Below, in pieces: positions 56,507 to 63,122 of a stretch of 64,000 nucleotides of DNA. Each line of letters begins with the position of its first letter. Within the stretch, counting starts at the first letter, position 1. The notes under the pieces were generated by a model. That model was not told the origin of the DNA. It made no database searches and was given only the letters and a program-made list of their open reading frames with translations. Source of the DNA: TM7 phylum sp. oral taxon 348 (lineage in GTDB: Bacteria > Patescibacteriota > Saccharimonadia > Saccharimonadales > Saccharimonadaceae). The translations under genes and the position numbers were made by a program. The DNA is taken from NCBI GenBank assembly GCA_007845485.1, contig SDRW01000002.1:1-64000 (forward strand). The letters run 5' to 3'.

Positions 56507-56546
56507 CTTGAGGTGAGCTTCCGTATCTATTTGTAAGGAGGCCATT
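56431..56546 (+). promoter_or_regulatory. array unit 5 promoter and leader
   Basis: TTGACA (56431-56436), 17 nt, TATAAT (56454-56459). The box GAACCTTAAAA (56493-56503) is 33 nt further, but a second -10-like TATGAT (56476-56481) ends 11 nt before it, as in other units. CCTTAA / TTGAGG can pair within the box region. SD TAAGGAGG, GTG start. Confidence 0.78.
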
Positions 56547-57164
56547 GTGGCACCTATTACCGAGCGAATGTTCTTCGATCTGATTGATAACGTGGTTACA
56601 CACGATATCCTGATTGAAGAAGTTCGTAGTTGCGAGACTAAACATCACCTTGATGATGTAGAGAATCTTGCTAATCGCGAGATGTTGCATATCAGCGTTG
56701 AAAACTTCTTCCATAAGCTTGAAGAAGTTTCAAAGAGCGTCGGGATTTACGATCTTAAATCACGATTACTGTATACGTCCACGTATATGATGGAAGCCTT
56801 ACAGGCTGTTCAAAAATGCTCTTTAATAATTAAGTTTATTAGTGAGAAAGAGCGACTATCTAATGATCATGTCAGGTCTTCTCTTGACGAGAAGTTTGCG
56901 CTTTTTGATAAGAGTCTGATCTATGTATGTTTGGACTTGGTCAAGACCACTGCTTCTATTATTGAGGAAGTTGGTCTTGAAGAAGATCTTGCGTTTAAGA
57001 TTAAGAATCTTGATCTGAATGAACTGGCTACCCATGGACTTGAGTTGGTTTTGAGTAAGTATCCTGATCAAATTTTCCCCAATGAATTCTGTGCTAAATT
57101 TGATTTCTTCCGCCACAAGCTTGACTCAGTCTTAAATATGCTCCCCGAGGAATATGTCAATTAA
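56547..57164 (+). CDS. array unit 5 orphan, paralog of units 4, 6, 7
   Basis: A 205-aa helical protein. FFDLIDNVVTHDILIEEV matches unit 7 FFRLLDRVVTHEMIDEML, and NFFHKLEEVSKSVGIYDLKS matches NFFNKTINLAEKVGFSDKS. The C-terminal half (LVKTTASIIEEVGLEEDLAFKI) matches the second half of the interrupted unit 7 gene. It contains one copy of the roughly 20-residue module that is repeated in unit 7. Function unknown. Confidence 0.8.
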   Translation: MAPITERMFFDLIDNVVTHDILIEEVRSCETKHHLDDVENLANREMLHISVENFFHKLEEVSKSVGIYDLKSRLLYTSTYMMEALQAVQKCSLIIKFISEKERLSNDHVRSSLDEKFALFDKSLIYVCLDLVKTTASIIEEVGLEEDLAFKIKNLDLNELATHGLELVLSKYPDQIFPNEFCAKFDFFRHKLDSVLNMLPEEYVN

Positions 57165-57176
57165 GGCTCGTGCCTG

Positions 57177-57229
57177 ACCGCTGTATGATTCTACTATTTA
57201 GTTAGTGTCGTCTGCAGCGGTTTTTCCTT
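57177..57229 (+). terminator. array unit 5 terminator
   Basis: ACCGCTG (57177-57183) / CAGCGGT (57215-57221) stem with TTTTCCTTTT; the right arm lies in repeat copy 2. Confidence 0.82.
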
Positions 57230-57324
57230 TTATAAAAACAATTACTTCTTGACAAAATATATAAATATATGTATAATAAGCAATGGTTGTGTATATGATA
57301 CATAGCCTGCGAACCTTAAAATCC
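57213..57324 (+). repeat. 112-bp direct repeat, copy 2
   Basis: Identical to 56395-56506. The coding sequences that follow the two copies (units 5 and 6) are strongly diverged. Confidence 0.95.
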
Positions 57325-57361
57325 GTTAAGGCGCTTTCCATCTATCCCTAAGGAGGATATT
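57249..57361 (+). promoter_or_regulatory. array unit 6 promoter and leader
   Basis: Same promoter as unit 5: TTGACA (57249-57254), TATAAT (57272-57277), TATGAT (57294-57299), box 57311-57321. The box forms a perfect hairpin, CCTTAA-AATCCG-TTAAGG. SD AAGGAGG lies 5 nt before a TTG start. Confidence 0.8.
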
Positions 57362-57949
57362 TTGTCAGAACCATTATCTAAGCAGGAATTGCACCACTTA
57401 CTGGGTGTTTCTGTGACTGATAGCCACATCACTCGCGCCACGTATATCAATGAACTCGAAGAAGCTCCTAACAAGATGGATGTCTTGGATAGGTATATTG
57501 ATATCCACAAGAAGGCAAAAGAGTACCACAAGACAACACTGGAATATGCAAAAAAGGCTGGTTTTGTCAATGAGAGTTTGGCATCTTCTATCTTAGAAGA
57601 TAAAAGTTGGATGCCAGATGTCAATATTATCCAAAATTGGTATAATAATTGTACCGAAGAAGATTGTATTGATAAGCTGCTGGTTTCTGCTCACAGTCAC
57701 ATTCTTCATGCTTCATCGCAGCTAATCTACGCTGTAGATATTTTCAAGGAGATTCCCGAGAATTTACGGAAGGATCATCGTGACATTGAGGACTGTTACG
57801 CTCAGTTTGAGTGTTACTTGCGTAAGTCTGTTTTCGCCACGACATTGGCTGTTAGTCGCATTTTTGCAGGTTCAAGTAACAGTAAATATGTTGTAGCTGA
57901 TTTAGAGCAAGCGATTGAAATAAGTCAAACTAAAGCGCTTAACGCCTAA
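57362..57949 (+). CDS. array unit 6 orphan, paralog of units 4, 5, 7
   Basis: A 195-aa helical protein starting with TTG. VSVTDSHITRATYINELEEA, EYHKTTLEYAKKAGFVNESL and CYLRKSVFATTLAVSRIFAG correspond in order to conserved blocks of unit 7. The sequence identity is low although the promoter is identical to that of unit 5. Function unknown. Confidence 0.78.
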   Translation: MSEPLSKQELHHLLGVSVTDSHITRATYINELEEAPNKMDVLDRYIDIHKKAKEYHKTTLEYAKKAGFVNESLASSILEDKSWMPDVNIIQNWYNNCTEEDCIDKLLVSAHSHILHASSQLIYAVDIFKEIPENLRKDHRDIEDCYAQFECYLRKSVFATTLAVSRIFAGSSNSKYVVADLEQAIEISQTKALNA

Positions 57950-57961
57950 GGTTGGCTCAAT

Positions 57962-58022
57962 GCCGCTGTTAAATATTATTTTTTAATTTTTTAAAGTAGT
58001 ATTTGCAGCGGCTTTTCTTTTT
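57962..58022 (+). terminator. array unit 6 terminator
   Basis: GCCGCTG (57962-57968) / CAGCGGC (58006-58012) with an AT-rich loop and TTTTCTTTTTTT tail. Confidence 0.82.
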
Positions 58023-58041
58023 TTGTGCATAGAAAACAGGC

Positions 58042-58133
58042 TTGACAGATGCCAGTAAGATATTTATAATTATCAATTGCGAACCTTAAAATCCGTTAAG
58101 GCGCTTTTCGTCTATTTTATAAGGAGACCATTA
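58042..58133 (+). promoter_or_regulatory. array unit 7 promoter and leader
   Basis: TTGACA (58042-58047), 17 nt, TATAAT (58065-58070), 10 nt, GAACCTTAAAA (58081-58091). It shares about 30 nt with the unit 6 leader, including the CCTTAA-AATCCG-TTAAGG hairpin. SD TAAGGAGA. Confidence 0.82.
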
Positions 58134-58976
58134 ATGGTGGCCAAAATTCCTGGCGAGGATTTTTTCCGTTTGCTGGATCGTGTTGTAACTCATGAGATGA
58201 TTGATGAAATGTTGAATGAATATGAAAAAGAAGTCATCGACGATGAGATGCTTACTGGGTATCAGAATGTCTATAATGCTATTTGCAACTTTTTTAACAA
58301 GACCATAAATCTTGCTGAAAAAGTTGGTTTTTCGGATAAATCACTGATAATTCAGAGCCCTAATGATTTTAGCCATATTCCGTCCGTGGATATTAAGAAT
58401 CTATTTTCTGAACGTAATGATGTAGATAATATTCTCGGTATTAATATGACTGAAGCCCTATTCTGTCTTTCTAATTCCGAGGAGATTCTTGCTAAAGTTT
58501 GGGAGAAAACTCACCAAGAGTTTATTGATTTATCATCATAACAATCTATAGATCTTCTACTAGCAAAGGTAGAAAGTTTGCTACGTAAGACTGCAAATTG
58601 TCTGCGCAATTCTATTGCAGAGCTTGTCTTTGAGGCAGGTATTGATGATGATATCATGCTTTCGCTTTTTGAAGAAACATCTGATCTAGCTCTGGTTGGT
58701 CTATCGGTTGTTTTGGATGTAAGTCCTGGCGATAAAGTTATCCTTTCAGAGGAAGAATTGAGAAAGATTCATGAGTCTTTCGATAATGAGGGGAAAGTAA
58801 TCTACACTTCAGAGGAGGAGTGCCGTAAGGTATGCGAAGTCTTGGGTTCTAAGGAATTATACAATGTATACATTCTAGAATCAGAGTTCGATGAAATCTA
58901 TAATTCCTACTATAAAAAGGTTATGGCTATTCGTCTGCTAATCGAAAAAGTCTCTCCTTGTTGTATGTGTGAGTAA
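58134..58976 (+). pseudogene. array unit 7 orphan gene interrupted by one in-frame TAA
   Basis: The ATG at 58134 opens a frame of 135 codons that ends in TAA at 58539-58541. The same frame then runs open to 58976 (QSIDLLLAKVESLLRKTANCLRNSIAELVF...). Both halves match unit 5 in order, so this was one gene of 280 codons. The C-terminal part holds about three copies of a 20-residue module (KVILSEEELRKI, KVIYTSEEECRKV, NVYILESEFDEI). No SD suits an independent restart, so it is either a recent pseudogene or read through. Confidence 0.78.
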
Positions 58977-58986
58977 TGTTCGCTTT

Positions 58987-59034
58987 GCCGCTACATGATG
59001 CTAATTGCATCGCCTGTAGCGGCCTTTCTTTTAC
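58987..59034 (+). terminator. array unit 7 terminator
   Basis: GCCGCTACA (58987-58995) / TGTAGCGGC (59015-59023) with an inner GATGC / GCATC, followed by CTTTCTTTT. Confidence 0.88.
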
Positions 59035-59078
59035 TATTGCTTTTTTTGGATTTTAGTGTATAATCAGTAAGGCTGATT

Positions 59079-60656
59079 ATGAATAAGATTACCCAAGAGC
59101 GTCAGCAACACTCCCATAACGCTGCTATGCGTTCAATTAATTATTTTATGGATGAAGCGTATGCTGATGATTTAGAAAAGCGCACAGAAGCACTCAATAG
59201 AATAAGTCGAGTACGTGATTATATAGATATATTTGCTGGTGATGTTATGTCACCTGAAGCAGCTCATGCTGGTATACTTTATGAAATCAAAAAAGAGGAA
59301 AATTCAAATATTGAAAATGCTATTGCATCGGCTACTGCGTTGATGGAATATTATACATATCCAAACACGCACGAAGATGCTGCTAGCTATACGGCGGCGC
59401 TACTTAACGATATGGAATATATGGATAATTACGCCACATATTGCAGAAATAGCGATACATATATGAGCCATAGGGCAAATAATAATGATAACGATGCCTG
59501 GCGTAAGACGTCTGCACCGATTGACATAAAAGAAATGGGCCGCTTGAGTGATGAAGTAAATATTGAATCAATTATAATTAAATCTTGCATTGTTTTAGAT
59601 AAACTTGTTGAGCCTGCTCGCGAAGTAGAGGAGAGCGGGGATTTAAGCAGATTAGACGATAAAGTTTTAAAGAATATTACTGAGGCAGAGATTTTTTATG
59701 GACCATTATGCGAAGTATTTGGTTTTGATGGTCTGGCAATGGATTTACGCAGTCAATCGCACGTACTTAGGCTTTTAAAGAACGGCAAGCTGGAGGATGC
59801 CGCAAAAGTGCGGGAATATTGCAATTCTATGCGTGAAATTGGTCCGCAGGCTGTACTAAGTAATATTGTGGGTGAAGGTAACTTTGCTGTGTTTAATGCA
59901 GTTAAAGATGTTGATTGTATCCATGATTATGATTCAGAAATTCCATATTCAAGTATCCAGCTTGGCGAATTTGTGACTGATTTTGGTAACTTTTGGAGTG
60001 GCAAGGAAGGGGATCATATGCTAACGGCTGGTAATTGGCGCTTAAAAAGCGTTGGTTCGTTAGCAAATAAGATACAGAATTCCGAAAAAAGAGGATTCCC
60101 AATGGACGTGATGGGCTTTACTTTTATTCTTAAAGACGAAGAAGAACTGGCTGATGTGTTTGCGTGTGTAATAGAAAAAGTAATTTTAAGTGAAAATCTT
60201 GAATGTGTGCCAGCGCCTTCAAAAGAAAATTGGGTTTTTGTACAAGGCGATGATAATTTTCGCAGATTGATACGCAAGAGGTTTAGCTATGATTTTATTC
60301 AAAAAAATATCCAAGTTATGGAAAAAGATGTGCATTATCGTGTAGCTAAGCTGACTTGTATATTGCTGGATGAGGAAAAGAATAGACAAATGCCAGTAGA
60401 AATGCAATTTTTAACTAAAGAAGATAGAAAAAACGCCAGAACAGGTACAGCGGCTCATATTATTTATAAAGCACAAAGTGAAGGAATTTTTTACTCTGCA
60501 GATGACCGTGAGCGAGCTTCAAAAATATTAACCAAGATGTATAATCGCAAAACTCATATGTATGATAGTGTAAGTACTCTTGAGGCAAATACGGAGTCTT
60601 TAATTCGCGGTACTGGCGATATGGATCGGGTTTATATGTTTAGCTGTCCAAAATAA
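59079..60656 (+). CDS. divergent RelA/SpoT-like protein
   Basis: A 525-aa protein. Residues about 315-480 resemble a (p)ppGpp synthetase domain: NWRLKSVGSLANKIQNSEKRGFPMDVMGFTFIL, then VEMQFLTKEDRKNARTGTAAHIIYK. The N-terminal part (SPEAAHAGILYEIKKEENSNIENAI) looks like a decayed HD hydrolase region. No TGS or ACT domain. TATAAT (59059-59064) and AAGG precede the ATG; the array box is absent. Activity cannot be judged from sequence. Confidence 0.55.
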   Translation: MNKITQERQQHSHNAAMRSINYFMDEAYADDLEKRTEALNRISRVRDYIDIFAGDVMSPEAAHAGILYEIKKEENSNIENAIASATALMEYYTYPNTHEDAASYTAALLNDMEYMDNYATYCRNSDTYMSHRANNNDNDAWRKTSAPIDIKEMGRLSDEVNIESIIIKSCIVLDKLVEPAREVEESGDLSRLDDKVLKNITEAEIFYGPLCEVFGFDGLAMDLRSQSHVLRLLKNGKLEDAAKVREYCNSMREIGPQAVLSNIVGEGNFAVFNAVKDVDCIHDYDSEIPYSSIQLGEFVTDFGNFWSGKEGDHMLTAGNWRLKSVGSLANKIQNSEKRGFPMDVMGFTFILKDEEELADVFACVIEKVILSENLECVPAPSKENWVFVQGDDNFRRLIRKRFSYDFIQKNIQVMEKDVHYRVAKLTCILLDEEKNRQMPVEMQFLTKEDRKNARTGTAAHIIYKAQSEGIFYSADDRERASKILTKMYNRKTHMYDSVSTLEANTESLIRGTGDMDRVYMFSCPK

Positions 60657-60661
60657 AATGT

Positions 60662-60674
60662 TATAATCTACCTT
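60662..60674 (+). promoter_or_regulatory. leaderless -10 box for rnhA
   Basis: TATAAT at 60662-60667 ends 7 nt before the ATG; no SD is seen. Confidence 0.6.
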
Positions 60675-61103
60675 ATGATAATTTACTATACTGATGGTTC
60701 TGCAGTGCCCAATCCTGGTCCTGGTGGCTTTGCTGTAATTAAGGATATGAAGCCCCACATTTTAGGTAAAGACGATGATACTACTAATATACGCATGGAG
60801 GGGCTAGCTATAATAGCTGCACTTAAGGATTCTGCTGGTGCGCCATGTGAAATTTATACAGATAGTGAATTTTGGGTAAATGTAATTACAAAATGGGCAG
60901 CGGGTTGGCAATCTAAAGGTTGGAATAAAAAAGGTGGCGGCGAAATTAAAAATCTAGACATTGTAAAAGAGGTGTATCCGCTTTATAAAGCCTCGCAAGC
61001 TAAATTAATCTGGGTACGCGGACATGTTGGCCATGAAGGTAATGAACTAGCGGATACTTGGGCAAATAAGGCGCGTGAAGGCGAAAAATTGACTAATTTC
61101 TAA
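60675..61103 (+). CDS. rnhA: ribonuclease HI
   Basis: A 142-aa RNase H that removes RNA from RNA-DNA hybrids. The catalytic acidic residues are visible in YTDGSAVPNPGPGG, MEGLAIIAAL, YTDSEF and NELADTWAN, with the conserved His loop WVRGHVGHEGN. It sits inside the orphan array together with the RelA-like gene but has its own leaderless promoter. Confidence 0.94.
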   Translation: MIIYYTDGSAVPNPGPGGFAVIKDMKPHILGKDDDTTNIRMEGLAIIAALKDSAGAPCEIYTDSEFWVNVITKWAAGWQSKGWNKKGGGEIKNLDIVKEVYPLYKASQAKLIWVRGHVGHEGNELADTWANKAREGEKLTNF

Positions 61104-61110
61104 TAGTCTA

Positions 61111-61277
61111 TTGACAATATAAAAAGTAGGTGATATAATCAATTGATGTGTGAACCTTAACATATCAAATGAGATCAGTTCAAACCTGAGAGGTTTTTCC
61201 TCTCACAACCATAAGCCTAATCCCGGGCGACCATCTGTTTGAATACAGGTGTATTTCTATCAATAGGAGGGGCAATT
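61111..61277 (+). promoter_or_regulatory. array unit 8 promoter and structured leader
   Basis: TTGACA (61111-61116), 17 nt, TATAAT (61134-61139), 12 nt, box variant GAACCTTAACA (61152-61162). Hairpin TGAGAGG-ttttt-CCTCTCA (61187-61205), and TTCAAAC / GTTTGAA (61179-61185, 61237-61243) may close a larger stem. SD AGGAGG (61264-61269). Confidence 0.8.
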
Positions 61278-61916
61278 ATGCCTTTTTTATCACCTTCAGT
61301 TGAAGAATTGAATCCTTTGACTTCTTCTGACGAGCAACTGCAAAAGGAGCTCAAGGAGGATTTTGGAGCCTCGATGGCGGAAGTGATCAATAACCAAAAG
61401 GTTAGCGATAGTACCCGCATTCTCCTTGACGGTATTGACTGTATGTTTGCAGACATGATGGACATTCTTCGTGGCTGCTACACTACGGGCCGAGAAGAGG
61501 CTAATCGTAATGTTGTTGATGAGATCAAAGTTTTCATCAACAAAGTCAAAGAGATGAAAGATCTTTGCGATAATAATCACGAAGATCATGTGAACAATGA
61601 GATCAATCAGGCAATGTCTTCTGTGCATAAGCTTGATAACGTTGGTCATCTTGTAGCAAAGCATTTTCCTGGACTCTGCAAGTGTCCAATCGAGTATCGT
61701 AATCGAAATCTTTTGGATGATTTCGACTATGCTGATCACGACTTTACTGAGGAAGGATCTCCTGACTCGGGAGAGTCTGATCAAGACCCCCTTGAAGAGT
61801 ATTCTGCTGCAGAATTGTCTGACAAAGATCTTTTGGATGGATTTTCTGTAGTTGAGTTTTGCCTTCAAGGTTCTTCTGAGAAATTTCCTTTGCCGAAATA
61901 TTCTAATGAAATGTAA
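61278..61916 (+). CDS. array unit 8 orphan: acidic protein
   Basis: A 212-aa protein from the ATG at 61278; a longer frame from 61239 is rejected because AGGAGG would lie inside it. The N-terminal 125 residues are helical. The C-terminal 75 residues are very acidic with three loose repeats (LLDDFDYADHDF, PLEEYSAAELSD, LLDGFSVVEFC). No family recognised. Confidence 0.76.
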   Translation: MPFLSPSVEELNPLTSSDEQLQKELKEDFGASMAEVINNQKVSDSTRILLDGIDCMFADMMDILRGCYTTGREEANRNVVDEIKVFINKVKEMKDLCDNNHEDHVNNEINQAMSSVHKLDNVGHLVAKHFPGLCKCPIEYRNRNLLDDFDYADHDFTEEGSPDSGESDQDPLEEYSAAELSDKDLLDGFSVVEFCLQGSSEKFPLPKYSNEM

Positions 61917-61947
61917 CTGATTCTCTTTGATATTTAGGTTCACCACC

Positions 61948-61976
61948 ACCCCTGTATTTTACAGGGGTTTTTCTTG
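61948..61976 (+). terminator. array unit 8 terminator
   Basis: ACCCCTGT / ACAGGGGT perfect 8-bp stem, then TTTTTCTTG. Confidence 0.88.
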
Positions 61977-61986
61977 TGTTTGCATT

Positions 61987-62068
61987 TTGACGAATTGGGG
62001 TAATTAATATAGAATAGTTTTTGTGAACCTTAAAAGAGCGGCTTTTATATAGATAGAAAGGTAAGAAG
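61987..62068 (+). promoter_or_regulatory. array unit 9 promoter and short leader
   Basis: TTGACG (61987-61992), 17 nt, TAGAAT (62010-62015), 9 nt, GAACCTTAAAA (62025-62035). The box ACCTT could pair with AAGGT at the SD just before the ATG. Confidence 0.75.
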
Positions 62069-62941
62069 ATGCTTCCTTTAATGGGTTATTCAAAAGAACA
62101 ACTTAAAGAAATTGCCATAGATGAGTATCGTTACTATGTAGATGGTAAAAAGAAGGCTACTAATTTATCTAATGATCATACTCTAACTGCCTATTGTAGT
62201 GATTTAAAACGGTTTATTGATGAAGCTAGCCGTCTTTTGTGTGTTGATAGTTCTAATTATTATAAAAAAGAACTCCAAGACAAGCTAGATAACACTCTCC
62301 AAAAGTTAGGTAAAAATGAGACGCGGGAGGATTTTCTAAGTAGTGTAAATTTACTGTATAGCCAATCCCTTCAGGCTGCTGATTTTGTAGCAGAAGTGAT
62401 TTTACGGGATTTTGCTATCTCTGTTTTTGACGATTATTTTTTGGAGATGCAAAAGAATAATCTAAAAGGCGAGTACTATGGCATGTATAAATGTATTTTG
62501 CTTTTGATGTTTATTTATGATCATCAGTACGATGCTTTACGGGAATTTGAAAACATGTGGTGGCGTAAGATTTCTGAAGATCATAGTAACCTTTCACATG
62601 GAGTTGCTGAACGCGTGGCTAAGTTAGTTCAGCGAGCGGGGAGTTTTAAAACTAGCGATTGGGCGAATATCTTTGAGCAAATTAATCGCGATTTTGCTGA
62701 TTATGAGATTGAGACTCTAAAAGATGAACAAGATTGCTTTGATTGGAAGAGTGCTCTAGAAGTAGGAAAGGATAAAAGCCGTACTGCAATAATTTTGCGA
62801 GATATCGGAGCTAATATTAACTCTAATTTGATTTATCTGGTTAAGTTAGCCATTGATCTTAATAAGGTTATTTGCAAGGATATGAAGCATTATTCATATA
62901 ACTGGCTACGCTTTATGGATATTATCATAGATAAAGCATAG
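62069..62941 (+). CDS. array unit 9 orphan: large helical protein
   Basis: A 290-aa protein, the largest intact array product. It is helical throughout, rich in Asp, Lys, Tyr and Leu, with no signal peptide and no membrane helix longer than a short hydrophobic run near 143-152. Codon use is closer to the genome background than in units 1 and 3. Family unknown. Confidence 0.76.
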   Translation: MLPLMGYSKEQLKEIAIDEYRYYVDGKKKATNLSNDHTLTAYCSDLKRFIDEASRLLCVDSSNYYKKELQDKLDNTLQKLGKNETREDFLSSVNLLYSQSLQAADFVAEVILRDFAISVFDDYFLEMQKNNLKGEYYGMYKCILLLMFIYDHQYDALREFENMWWRKISEDHSNLSHGVAERVAKLVQRAGSFKTSDWANIFEQINRDFADYEIETLKDEQDCFDWKSALEVGKDKSRTAIILRDIGANINSNLIYLVKLAIDLNKVICKDMKHYSYNWLRFMDIIIDKA

Positions 62942-62967
62942 GTTGCTGTTGTGTGAAGGCTCTGTAT

Positions 62968-63012
62968 AGCCGTCCTATTGGGTTTATTATAATGCCAGGG
63001 GCGGCTCTTTTA
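62968..63012 (+). terminator. array unit 9 terminator
   Basis: AGCCGTCCT / AGGGGCGGCT pair with one G-U, loop about 20 nt, tail CTTTTATT. Confidence 0.7.
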
Positions 63013-63122
63013 TTGACAATACATTGATTATACTATATAATTAGCACCCGTGAACCTTAAAAAATAAGTATTTACCACTAATTCAACAAAGATCTACTCT
63101 AAGAAGAAAGGTTGTGAGGGTA
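63013..63122 (+). promoter_or_regulatory. array unit 10 promoter and leader
   Basis: TTGACA (63013-63018), 17 nt, TATAAT (63036-63041), 10 nt, GAACCTTAAAA (63052-63062). AACCTT in the box is a perfect complement of AAGGTT at the SD (63108-63113). Confidence 0.8.

Noticed and set aside
58077-58133. Longer reading frame upstream of the unit 7 start
   Set aside because: It would translate through the promoter box and the SD TAAGGAGA; the ATG at 58134 fits the cassette layout.
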